A DNA stretch of 64,000 nucleotides from positions 1,786,001-1,850,000 of the forward strand of contig JAINUG010000088.1 in the NCBI GenBank assembly GCA_029706075.1. Direction: 5' to 3'. Below the pieces are notes generated by a model. It saw nothing but the letters and a program-made list of their open reading frames with translations. It made no database searches and had not been told where the DNA came from. Positions 1 through 12,100 of this stretch are shown here, in pieces (position 1 is the first letter of the stretch; each line of letters opens with the position of its first letter). This DNA comes from Aldrovandia affinis (taxonomy: Eukaryota; Chordata; Actinopteri; Notacanthiformes; Halosauridae). A program made the position numbers and the translations under genes.

Positions 1-125
1 CAGGAATTTGCATAACCCCGGCGCAGCCCCCCCAAGCATTTCCTTACAGTTATACATTTTTATTAAACACTTTTAATCAAAATAACTACCAGCCGACAAG
101 TATTTTATAATTCCGTAGTAGAGGC

Positions 126-167
<42 letters not shown>

Positions 168-1215
168 CGGGGGGTCTCGCGAGACGAGAGTACCTATAAC
201 TAGCCTACGTACGATACGTTGCCATCTCGAACGTTAAAATTCATTGAACTTTTACACGTTAATGACAAGTTCGACAAAACTGTTGCGCCAAAAATATCAG
301 ACAATCTCAGAAATGCGAAGTATACTCACCATGATATACAGAACGAGTTAATTGAAATTATGGAAAATATGGTTAGGGAGCAAATAAGTAGTGAAATAGA
401 GGGAGCTGGACTGTTTGCATTGATAGTCGACGAAAGTAAGGACGCAAAAAATAACAGGTGTCTGTGGTGTCACGCTATTTGCACAATGCTGTTGCACTAA
501 TAATTCCTACATTTCACTCCAGTCGATGGATTAGACGCTGATCCCCCTTTTAAAAACAATCAAACTGACACTTAATAAATGCAACATTGACCACAATACG
601 TGCGTTGCTAAATGCTATGACGGCGCAGCCTTTATGTCAGGCTGTCATAACGGTGTAGCAGTTTACATTCAGAAAACATGTCCCACGGCCACGGGAACTG
701 TATATCCATTGCCACGCTCATCGTCCAAATCTTGTTTTGGTGGACTGCGTTAAAAACATACAACCGGCGGCAGAGTTCTTTGAATCCGTGCAGGTGCTGT
801 ACAAATTTATGTCGGGCTCCGTCATGATCTTTTACTAAAAAACTAAAAGAAATCGAGCCAACACAAGCTCCGGTTGATTTTGCAATGAGTGAGATGGTCT
901 AAGCAGTGTTTATCTGTCATGTTGTGACAATGTTTTCTTGGCTATTGGTATTGAGGGTCTGGGTCATTGTATTAATTTTTGAGTGCGTGAGATGGCAGTA
1001 CCTACATAAGCTAAATCAATGCATAGCATGCTTGTTGTAGTAGCCGTGCTGTAATATCTGACTAGATGGTTTAAACATTATGCGTAGTAATGTAGCCTTC
1101 ATAGCCGTGGTCTGCGCGCCCGTGACCTGCACGGGTGTCTACATTTCATGACCCCCTCACAACCATAAAGCACCCCCTTAGCACCCCCAACCAAAAATGT
1201 CTGGCGCCGCCCCTG
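1..1215 (+). mobile_element. Decayed hAT transposon, DUF4371/ZMYM-like transposase fragments
   Basis: Three collinear pieces of one transposase read on the + strand. At 219-500 a peptide ends in LFALIVDESKDA, matching the first catalytic-Asp region of DUF4371-type hAT transposases. At about 597-690 another frame reads CYDGAAFMSGCHNGV. At about 700-835 a third frame reads HCHAHRPNLVLVDCV. These are the family's usual next blocks and frameshifts separate them. The right end, 1201-1215, reads in reverse complement as CAGGGGCGGCGCCAG, a typical hAT/Charlie-like terminus. The left terminus is not seen and may lie before the window. The element is inactive: the C-terminal dimerisation region is absent and the frame is broken at least twice. 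Family assignment is from recalled motifs. Confidence 0.7.
129..164. repeat. (GT)n microsatellite
   Basis: Uninterrupted GT dinucleotide run of about 18 units inside the hAT remnant. Confidence 0.95.
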
Positions 1216-2840
1216 GCTGTGCGGTAGAGCGACTTCTCAGAAGAGCTCAGGGGATCGGATCTCTGTGAGCCGCGGGAGTAGCTACCTCTGAGAATGTAAG
1301 GAAGCTAATAACCACGCTAGGAGCAGATTGAATGCTGGCATTTAGTATTTCGATGTAACCTTTAAAAAAGACATATAAATAGAAAGAAAGAAAAGGGGTC
1401 TCTGATCAATTAACCCGTGTGTAATATTCATATTCTGATACCTACTCTCCGTGTCCACATGGTCAAAAATGACCCGACCTCGCCGCACCCCAATGATAAA
1501 GCCTCTTAATTGAATTTTAAACCCCAAATCTATTTTGCACGTAGAAACAACCTGTCACTCACCAACAACTTGGCGAATAACTGTGTTTTTCCTACTCCAC
1601 AGTGCAGAGAGACTATTTATTCAGTATACACGAGTCGTTTTGACTACAAACCACACATAATAGATTGTTTTGCTGTAATAGATGTGACCAGTGTTTCACT
1701 TTTTCTAATGGTAGGGTCACTCCAGGATAAGTCATCGAATTTCATGCTGAAAATAAATTATTTAGGGGGTTTTCACTGCTGTTAAACTCATAAAATTGTA
1801 TTTTCTTTACCCGAGGACAACACACGGGTTACACATATTTGTTCCATAGGAACAGTTAAAACGTATTCGAATCTGGAATAAAAAACTAGATAAACATGGA
1901 TATGAGTTTTCTCGGCGCTCCAACCCACTCTGGTTGCTAAATCAGAGCACTGTAATTACTGAAACAGACCCTTTTATCGCAATTGAAGCATCCGCTGCCT
2001 CTTTTCCCTCGTGCATCATGGTAAAGCACGCTTGTTCCTGTACAATTTAAATTCAATTTCATAACAAGCTCGGTTAACTACCTGCGCTGAAAACAAGAAA
2101 GTCTGTGAAAAGAAAACATACGAATTGCTCATAAATCGAATTTCTGGGAGCAAACTAAATTATCGTGGCCCAGAAATGTGTGTATCGCAAGTCCTGCAAA
2201 TATATTCCTGTCTCATTTCTTTGCTCGGGCTTTTCAGTTTTATAAAGGTTGCCAAGGGAAATTATGATTGCGCAGTGCAATTCGAAGCGCACAAAGGAAC
2301 AGAGAAGTTTTCATTGAATTGACTTGTAATGGCCCATTGAATCGTTCATTCTAGCAAGCACAGATAGGATTAAAACAGACGTCCTTATTCACTCAAGCTG
2401 TGAGACATTACGGCAAATGGCTTGCATTTATTTCTGCGTCAATATGATTAAATAGCTGGACTTATTGCATGCAATCTTCCCTGTTTTATCGTACCGGCAG
2501 GTTTCATTTTTATGCTCATATTTATATCAAACGTGAAAAAGTTATTATCATTACCTTTTCCCATGTTTAGTATATGTTTGTTATTGTCCTGATTTCAAAG
2601 CTACGGCCACAAATCACAGCTGCATACTGGCGAGAAGGTTTTTATGGCGTCGGCAAATGTGATTAGTGGATTTTCATTCATGTGTGTTGCCTTGGCCTGA
2701 TTCTCTGCCTGTTCTCACCATTCCACAAGCCATGAGCCATGCTCCTGAAGCCCAGGTAATGTTGAGCTAATTACAGGTGGATCATTGCAAGGGGGTAACC
2801 ACATATTAAAGGGGGAGGAGGGGGATAATGGAAAATAATG
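1216..2840. other. Non-coding flank, nothing recognised
   Basis: No exon-like segment, RNA gene or repeat family is recognised here. Short open frames (for example at 1510-1785 and 2125-2322) lack domain similarity and flanking splice signals. The piece right after the hAT end (about 1219-1275) contains a weak tRNA-like A-box string, GCGGTAGAGCGAC, and could be a SINE head, but this is not secure. Confidence 0.4.
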
Positions 2841-2857
2841 TTTTATATCTCCCATTC

Positions 2858-3345
2858 CTCACCCAAGAGGCCACTCAACTTCTGGTCCAGGCTTTGGTAG
2901 TGTCACGTCTGGACTACTGGAATTCCTTGCTGGCAGGCTTACCGTCCTGTGCCATCAAGCCATGCAACTAGTGCAGAATGCCTCCGCAGGTCTAGTTTTC
3001 AACCAACCCAAATTCACACGTCACACTGGCTCCCTATTGCAGCACGTATCAAATTTAAATCACTGGTGCTGGCATATCAGGCGCTAGGGGAACTACTCCC
3101 TGGAACCTACCTCCAGACACTCATCACACCCTACACCCCAGCCAGACTCCTCTGCTCAGCCACCGCTGTTGACTGTTCCACCGCTGAGACTGTTCCATCT
3201 CTCTGGGCCTCAGGCAGCCGTTCCTCACGGTCTCGCCTCTTCTCTGTCCTGACCCCCCGGGTGGTGGAATGATCTTCCGCACTCGGTCAGAACCACGGAA
3301 TCATCAGAACTACGGATCTTCCGCAGGAGACTAAAAACCCACTGC
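2858..3345 (+). mobile_element. Non-LTR retrotransposon RT C-terminal fragment (L2/CR1-like)
   Basis: One frame reads ALVVSRLDYWNSLLAGLPS and then LQLVQNASAG. The frame at 2949-3272 continues HWLPIAARIKFKSLVLAYQA and TPYTPARLLC, followed by SRLFSVLTPRVVE. These are the successive C-terminal blocks after the reverse transcriptase core of fish L2/CR1-clade LINEs. At least one frameshift (near 2965-3030) and the loss of the N-terminal RT and endonuclease show a dead, 5'-truncated copy. The exact clade is inference. Confidence 0.75.
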
Positions 3346-3837
3346 CACTGAAAATAATGTGTTGGATGTGTTTTGGGAGGGCATATGCATGTATGTCATA
3401 ACAAAAAATCGAATGGAGGGAGGCCCTTCTAATCAGGGTGCATTTGTTATGTTTGAGTTGGGGGTGAGAAATAGCATTCTGTGTAACTATGGTAGTTTGC
3501 TATTCTACACTATGCTTTTTCTCACACATAGAGGGTTAACATCCTGTCGAATTATGTCGAGACATGTCCTGAATTTTAATGCAAATGTAATGCCTCATTG
3601 TCTAGTGTGGTCTGGACACGCATGTTTATTTTAAGCCTCCATGATAACTAATGAAATAGTCTGATGAAAAATACCTGTACATACACTTCCTCTTTCTCCG
3701 CTTTTACAATCAGAGTGTAACTGTATGGTTAATTCTGTGCTCTTTATGTAATTCTGTAGCAATTAAAGTTCAGCGTTACTACTGTGATATGGTTCTAAAA
3801 GGTTGGGAACCAAAGTAACAAAATCAGGATAAATGGA

Positions 3838-3935
3838 GGGGCCCCCGGGTGGCGTAATGGTAAAGTCACTTCCCAGCTGCGCCATCCCCGGGTCTGGCCA
3901 GAAATCCATTCGGAGACAACAATTTTGCTCCTGGA
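3838..3935 (+). repeat. tRNA-derived SINE head (probable)
   Basis: GGCCCCCGGGTGGCGTAATGG followed by a GGTCTGG-type B-box region resembles the 5' tRNA-like head of the SINE seen more fully at 36245-36573. Only the head seems present. Confidence 0.4.
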
Positions 3936-6600
3936 ATATTGATTGAATTGCACTGAAGACAAAAGAAAATACATTTATGGCTTATATCTCTGGCTTTGTA
4001 CAGTTCTTGATTCAGAGAGGCCAAAGTTTAAGGTATCCAACAAGTTTAATCCTGTAGTCCATGACAATAACATTTTTTATCTTTTATCCATTTTCACTAT
4101 TTTGTTGTTATGTTTTCATTTTTGAATGGATTGAAACTTTTTTGTTGGTGACTGAAATAAAATCATCCTTGTTTTGAGTCATGCTTTTTTTTTTGGGGGT
4201 TGTCAACATTAGTCACATTTTTGTATTAAATATCTGCTGTCTCCTCTCTGTAAGGAGTAATTCATAGGAGTCCTGTCCGAATGTCAAGTTCTCTGAATGA
4301 AAACTGTCAGGATTGTTCCACTGATGCAAAGCTTGGCAGTGAAGACATGGATGAACAGTGACATGCATCTGAAAAAGCAGCTCTGGGTGAAACAAATAGC
4401 ACTGTATGTGAATGGTCCTGACTGAATACAATGAGGAGTATGTCTAAGAAACCATAACACAGCTGATTGAATCTTTGTTGCTACAAATTGTTTATGTGTT
4501 TTTGCTATTTAAGTGTCCGCCTACCTCAATCATTCATTGTTTTTGTTTGTAAGTAAATGAGCATGGTTACACCCATTCTTGATGGAGGAAGAAGGAAAAC
4601 TCTTTTGGAGGGTCTGCAACAAAGCCTTTAATATGATTATGATGCTTATGACCTGGTGTACAGCATGGGAGCTAAGATGATTATTTTCTTGTGTTAATTA
4701 TCAATGATATGGAAACAACTCTGGACAATCTAGCTATAACTTTGGCTATGGTACTTTAAACAGGATAATCACACGTACTTTCACTTAACCTGCTTATGGT
4801 TGTGGCAAACCTACTGTTGTATCTGGCATTGGCAAGATACTGTTGGCCCGGATCAATTGTATTCATTAAAATGTATATTGGTCTGTATAAATACATGTAT
4901 GAATTTATTTGTATATAAAAAAACGATTGATTTGCTGTTGAAACACCTCACCTCAGCTACAGCTGACATATTGATAATGAAATAAGTTTATCTTGCTGTC
5001 AGCAATCTTTCACTGACGCCTCATATGGCATCATTACCACCCTCTTCCACCAGTGTGCTACCCTGTCCCTCCAGATTGCTACCACATTGCTGAAAGCTCC
5101 CAAGCTTTTAACGAGGCAGCATATGGCTGCTACATTCTCAATGCACCAGCTGGGTGATGAGATGAGAAGCAACAGATTTGTTGTTGAACCGATTGCAAGC
5201 TCTGTCTGCAATGAATGTGTAAACATAATAATTTCCGGTGGAAATGCAGAACATATTGTAAAAAATATTATTGTTAGGTAAAGTTATGTTTCCTTTATGT
5301 TTTGATTTACTAAGTACATTATATATAAATCATTAAAAGCATACCTGTTCAGACCTTCATTCTCAACGTTTGGACCTGTCCAATACCTGGTATCCAGGAT
5401 CTGAACACTCCACACTTTATTGAATTCTGATAAGGTAATGTAGCTTTCATACACCATTGTCAGGATCTGTGTTCACTTTAGTTATGTGTGTAAGCTTCTT
5501 TTAAGGATAATGCTGGGATAATATTTTTTTACTGCTACTGCACCAGGTTTAAGCTTACTGTCACTCTAAGATACATATTTAATGCATCTTACCATATTTG
5601 CCTCAGTATATGCCAAATAAACAAATAAATACGTGAATGAAAGAAAGTTAGAGAAATACATTATAACAAAATGAGTGCTGAAAATAATGATTAATGAAAG
5701 AATAATGATAGGGTAGGGAACTAGTAGTGTTCAATGATTAAAGTTTGAGGGCACTCAATAGTGATTAACTCATTTTCAACTCCAGCACTTCACACTTAAA
5801 ATTGGCCTGGTAGCCCGACATTAAATGTTCTAGGCTACGTTTCAATCAAACTACATTGTTCTAGGCCAAGTTTCAATCAAACTACATTGTCCCTTACAGA
5901 TAATACTCACAGCAGCTATCAAATGCATCACCTGGCTGAAACCTACATCTCCAACCTATGAGCTATGGTTGTGTAAAGTTAGAGAACTGTTTGAGATGGA
6001 AAGAATAACTCATGCATTACGTCTGCAAACAGAAAAATTATCTCAAAGATGGGGTTCGATAAGGGCCGTCTTGTTTTGATGAAATAATACAGGGACACCC
6101 CCCAACCCTACCCCAACCCTTTATGTATGGTTTATATATATGTATATTACTATTATTTATTTTTTGTATTGTCAAAATTATTTTCTGTGGTTTGTTGTTC
6201 TATGCCTTTGTCTTATTATTATCATTATTATTATTACTATGATAGTACTTCAATTTGTCTCCTCTAATGGTCCATCCAAGACCTTCACACTACTGTATAT
6301 ATATATATATATATATATACACCTAGTTACTAGTCAAATAATTATTCAAGGCTGTAACTATTAGGAAGTGATGCGCGGTGTTAATGCATTTTGAATGCAT
6401 GTGTGATTTGCAAAGAAAAAAGAAAAAATAAGTTTAAAAAAAAAACATTGTCCCCTCAGTAACAAATCCACTTATAGCAATTTCACATAAATTTAACATT
6501 TAACACTTCACACATTCACAAAATGGTGTCTGAAATGAAATGTCCAATTGCCTATATGTGTAACGGTTCAAGGCAGAGGACCTTTAATTTACATTAGAAA
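3936..6600. other. AT-rich intergenic sequence
   Basis: No gene recognised. It contains a short (TA)n tract at about 6296-6320, A-rich runs, and small open frames without family resemblance. A short tandem duplication around 5830-5890 repeats TTTCAATCAAACTACATTGT. Confidence 0.5.
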
Positions 6601-6699
6601 AAGGTCCTTGTCTCTTTAAATACCGTGCGTTTAAAGTGCTCTCTCGCAGTTCACTACATATCCCAGGGCGTAGCACTTACGACCGGTAGTCCAAAAGCG

Positions 6700-6950
6700 T
6701 TTCCGTCCGAAATGACCAATGGCAGACCATACATTTGGACGCGCATAATTCGAAATCGCATTATTTTATCCAATCAGTTGTTTTCATTTTCATTCGGACT
6801 AAGAGGACCCAATCAGGGAAGGGTATTTTGTATCGACGAATCAGACTACAGTTCCTGGCTTGTTGGGCGTACTAGTGCATTGACCAATGAAAAGTTGAAG
6901 TTGATATTTAAACAGTGCGCGCGGGTGGTGCTAAGCCAAATTGGGGGAGG
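6700..6950 (+). promoter_or_regulatory. CCNF promoter with multiple CCAAT boxes
   Basis: Forward CCAAT boxes occur at 6716-6720, 6770-6774, 6809-6813 and 6884-6888, with an inverted ATTGG at 6940-6944. A TTTAAA-containing stretch at 6906-6912 is followed by GCGCGCG at 6917-6923. CCNF peaks in G2/M. NF-Y-bound CCAAT arrays combined with CHR/CDE-like sites are the known control layout of such DREAM/B-MYB target genes. That this is the working promoter is inferred from position (250-490 bp upstream of the start codon) and motif density. No TATA box is evident. Confidence 0.55.
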
Positions 6951-7206
6951 AACTTAAAAAATAGACCTGTGGAGGCATGCATTTCTTCAACTTTAGCAGG
7001 GTTTGCTAGCTAATTGGTATTACCGGCTCACTGACAAGTTAGCTAGCTACCTGTTCAACTAACTAGTTAATGCATTGCTAAACAAGGTTCCTAAACCGTA
7101 AGCATATAACGTGTGCTGTTTTTGTTTGGTAGAACGCAAAGTTAGCATTGACTAGCTGTGTTTGTATGTACAGTATTTTACTAATTTCCTTCGGCTAACA
7201 CTTGAA

Positions 7207-7219
7207 ATGAAAGCGGGAG
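7207..7219 (+). CDS. ccnf: CCNF coding exon 1
   Basis: Thirteen coding bases encode M-K-A-G plus one base, followed by the donor GTAAGT. Joined to exon 2 they give MKAGVVHCRC, matching the human start MGSGGVVHCRC. That match decides this very short exon and its ATG. The 5' UTR probably extends upstream to about 6960. Confidence 0.9.
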
Positions 7220-8779
7220 GTAAGTCTTTTTCAATTAGCTAGCCTGTTGGCCATTTAGTTTTGTGATTGTTCAAAAAATGTCAGTTGTTAAATTTGAGTT
7301 TGTTGACTTACTAATTAGTACTCTATTTTATTTAGGTAGTAACGTTGGCTAGAGCACTTCGGAAATGGTCTGCTAGTTAACGTTAGATTTTGGTTGGCTC
7401 TAATGCTGGCAAGATGGCTAAAGTAGCTAACAATGTTAGATACTGTATCTTAATTATGTAAGTTAGTTTTAACTACCTTATTGATTCATACCTAGCTAAC
7501 TTCATACCGGGCTCTATGACTGTTAATGTTCCTGTCATGTTATTACATTATTATGTGAACTTTAGCGAACTTGGGAGCTTTTAGCTACCGTTAGGAAAGC
7601 TGGTTAGGTCAAGCTCACAAGCAAGATGGCACTAGTTAAGGTTTCTGCACCTAACATCGTAAGCTAGCTAACTGGTTAGATTAGCCATTTTTGGAGGGCC
7701 AACTACAAATGTATTGTAATTTATCGTAATGTTATCCAATCAGTTAACGCAGCATCGTAAATAAGATGTGGCAAATTTTGGTTAGCGAAGCATCGCTTGC
7801 TAAGGTAGCCTGTTGATAGGAGGGAAAATTAGGCGCTTAGTCTAGTGTGGTTGGAGCAAATAAATGGCCATGGTAGCTAGGACAGATACACTAACGACAA
7901 CTAGTTCTGTTTAAAACATAAATATGTGATTCTGGCTAGCATTAGCTGATAGTGTTGCCTAGTTATAAATGTTTGTCTGGATTTCGCAGATGCATATGTG
8001 GAGACTACTTTAATTAAAATCTATAGCTATATAAGTGGAAAGAATGCTATGCATTTCGATTAGGAATTTCTCGAGTTTCTTGAATTTAGCCACTCAAGAA
8101 ACCAAACGGGCTAGCTGTTACTGTGTTGTGGAAAAATATATATTTTTAAGAATATAAGCAACGGGTATATGGAATATATACAGATGTGCGGATTGGATTC
8201 ATTTGTAGCTAGATATCTTTGCTTGTGATAGGCTAGGAGTGTGTCATGATGATTACATGTTCAAATTCTGTGTGGCATTGCTGTTGTACCCCTCTGTCCT
8301 TATTTTTTAGTGTAATATCCAGATGTAATTGGTATGTGTGAGATGTAAGCTAGCCATGTTAGTCACCCTCCCTGAGGCTGTTTGTGATGGTGACCTCGTT
8401 TGACTTCAACTGAGAAGAGGAATTTTGTAATTTGGTCTCTCTTCCCCCCCACCTGTTGATTTTGAGGATGGATAACTCTTTCTGTCTTTCTGCCCTCCGT
8501 CAGTGGTGCATTGCCGTTGTTCTAAGTGCTTCACGGTGCCAACAAAGAGGCGAGTCAGAAAGCGTGTTCCGTCCCTGACCCTGCTGTCCCTACCCGATGA
8601 GGTCCTGCTGTGTGTGCTCCAGTGTCTCTCTGCTGAGGATCTGCTGTCCATCAGAGCTGTGAGTGTATTCTCTCACTAACTCACTAACTCACTAACTCAC
8701 TAACTCACTAACTCACTAACTCACTCACTCACTCACTCTCTCACTCACTCACTCACTCACTCTCTCACTCACTCACTCA

Positions 8780-8849
<70 letters not shown>

Positions 8850-9134
8850 CCACCGGTTGTCCCGGGCACCGAAGCATAACCGTGTGGTGTCACAAGGTGC
8901 AATGGCAGAGGTGACCGATTGAACTTGTCTTTCGTAACATTTAGGAGAAAAACAAAAAAAAAAACAACCAGCCCCCAGGGAATGGCGTTTAAGAGAAAAA
9001 GGGGCCCTTTAAGTGTTTTCCAAACGAAAGGCATTTCAATGACCGGTGGCAGTAGCATTCACAGTTGGGTGTCTGCAGTGTAAAGGCCATTTGCTCATTA
9101 CTTTTTTGTTTGCTCCTTCTTTTGGTCTGTCTTT

Positions 9135-9194
<60 letters not shown>

Positions 9195-12100
9195 CCCTAA
9201 CAAACTGTCAAAATAGTAGTGCTGAGTGAAATACTTGGTGCATTTTCAGAAGCAAAAATGATACACAGCAAATTTGGTGGAAATGTCATTTGCATGCGCA
9301 AGAGTAAAGTGGCATGCAGGTGTAATGCTTATGAATCCCTCCACTCAGGCCGTTTCTCTGCCCTCCTGTTTTCCAGGTTCATTCCAGACTCCGCGACATT
9401 GTCGACGGCCACTCCAGCGTGTGGGCCAGGGTCAGCTTTAAGGACAACTGGCCTGCCCCTCAGAGTGTCTGGCTCTTTGAGAGGTACCTATATTCCCTGC
9501 CCTGCGAATGCCGCAGGGGGGAATTGGCTCTTTGAGAGTTTGAGGTTTGTCTGCTGTTTAATTTAATGGCGTCTGGTAATTTAAGCCGTATTTCCTTACT
9601 TCAGAGCGGCAGAGAAGGGGAACTTTGAGGCGGCTGTGAAACTGGGCATTGCGTACTTGTACAATGAAGGACGTAAGTTTTGACACGAGTCTCACTTTTT
9701 CTCTTTGTCTTGTAAATGTGTAAATAGTTTAGTTGATTGTAATATTTGTTCTCTCTTACCCCCTCCCTCTGTTCCCCGGTCTCAGCGTCACTGAGTGACC
9801 AGGGCCGAGCGGAGGTGTGTGGCAGGAAGGCCGCGTGGTTCTTCGGCCTGGCAGAGAGCCTGCGCTCCTCGGGGGCGGATCCCTTTGTCTGGGTTTTCAT
9901 TCGGCCCCCCTGGTCCCCCTCTGGGAGCTGCTGCAAAGCCTGTGGTATATGACCGACTGAAGGCGGAGTGTGACACGCATACGGTGAGTCTGTGCACCCT
10001 TAGGGGTCACATTCAGCCCCCACCCCCCACTTTAAAAAAAACAAAAAAACAATTGAATGTATTTTTATTGCTATTAAATTTTTTGGCTGCCTGACCTTTT
10101 ATCGGGCTGTTGGAGTACTGGGCCTGCAATGCTTCACAGTTATCCCCAGGGGGCGCATTTGTAGGTCAGCCTGCAAAAATTGGCCTAAGCTTTGACAAAC
10201 CTGAGCTGATTGGGTAAGACGCCTTTTTGCACCAATATTGCTTTACACAGCTGAAATCCGTTTACCCTGCATTTGTTTTCATTCTAGCATCAGGTGCCCT
10301 GAAATTGAAGAAAATGGGGGGAGGAAATAAAACCATAAATATATATTAATTTGAATGTAAAAGAAAATAGAAAAAATACAATTCAAATAAAAAATGTTTT
10401 GTGACAACTGAAGCTTCGGTGTAAAGGAATATAAAAATTAAAAAAAGGTGCACTTGTGTAAATTATTATTATTATTATTCCCCCATTATAATTGATCAAG
10501 AGCAGGTTTAATCTGTGCTTAAAGTGCCTGAAATAAGATTGTAATCACTGAACTTAACAGTATTTTAAAACTGAGTTTAAAGGAGTACTTTAAATTGAGC
10601 TGATTTATTTTGTAAATGTTATCAATAAAACAACTTTTGGCAATCAAATCCACCAATAAACATTAAAAATTGCTGCCTTTTCACTTAGGAAATACATCAT
10701 CCTACTGGATGGGTGTGGTAATCTTAGTCTAGAATAGCCTGATTGACACAGTCCCCCAATACTACTTGCTACTATGGGAGCATGCACACATATTCACTCA
10801 ATTTGAAAAGTGAAGTAATTAGCATTAATATCACCCCAAAAAGAAGGAAAATACTGACTTCCATTGTAATGCGTAGGTAAGCGTATCACTGTTTTCTAAA
10901 AGGATAAACACCCTTTGATTGTATCAGCCCATAATTGCCCAAAACAGTTTTTACACTTCTAAAACATGGGTGGGAGACAAACGGAAATACTGTATAAAAA
11001 CCTCATATTTTTCTTCTTCCACTACATGGTGTTCTTTGGAAATATACCCGAGCTGTGTTTTCAGAATGTACTGTAATTTCTAGAGCAACTTATGCTTATT
11101 TTCCATGGCTTTTCAGACGGTTAACTAAACTTGGATTTTCTTACCAGTGCAAATTGTGTGTTTAAATATAGACAATTATGCAGGGGTTGCACTAATAGTT
11201 GGGAAAACAACAGCTTTCTTATCCAGGAGATGCCTTTTTGGGGAAAATGTATTACTGTCCACCGTTGTATTACAATTGCATCTTAGCCTTGTAGCTAAGA
11301 GTGTGGGCACAGCTTTAGGATGGAGGGAACATTCAATATGTAGCCAAATGTTCATTGGTGCATTGAAATTATGTCCTGCCTCAGGAGAAGAAAAGGCCCA
11401 ATTTGTGGAACCTGTTGAGCAGGAGGTATTGATCTAAATCAGAAACCACAAAACGACATTGACAGCATTTTCCAGACTTTTAGTGTTTGTTTCATGTACT
11501 TCTACACAAATTATATAAAACTCTGGAATTCAGGAGTTTGACGGGAGTACTCCTTTATGATTAAACTGCATTTGGACATAAAAAACTGTGATGGCTGTGA
11601 GTTAGTGTTGTTACCTTGGGCTTCAATTTCACCACCGGTGCATTTGGTCTCAGGAAAAATGTCCTCTGTGTATAATATACAGAGTAGTTTAATAGAAATG
11701 ACACTGCCAAATTGTGGCTGCAGCTGAGGCACCTGGCAGTTTGGCACTTCATAATTGAGATTAATTGAGGGTTATGGAGCGATGCCAAACGTTGAACCAT
11801 CTCCACCATATTGCAAGATTAATGAGGCTGAAACCTCATTCATCTGTTACTTTTGAAATTGAACCTTTTTTCCCTCACCTCGGGCAGCAGGTGGGCGAGG
11901 GAGCCAATCAGTCTTGTTGGTAATGAGCCATTGTAGCCCTCAGTGTATTTTGACATCAGTACAAATCTGTTCTTTAATGCATTCTGCTATGTCGCTGTTT
12001 GAAAATCCTGTGGTTGATTGATTTGCCCTCTGCCCCCCTTTCTGTAAATTTTCTCCATGTATTTGCCTCTATGAAATTGCTTTGTTTTGTATTATAATTT

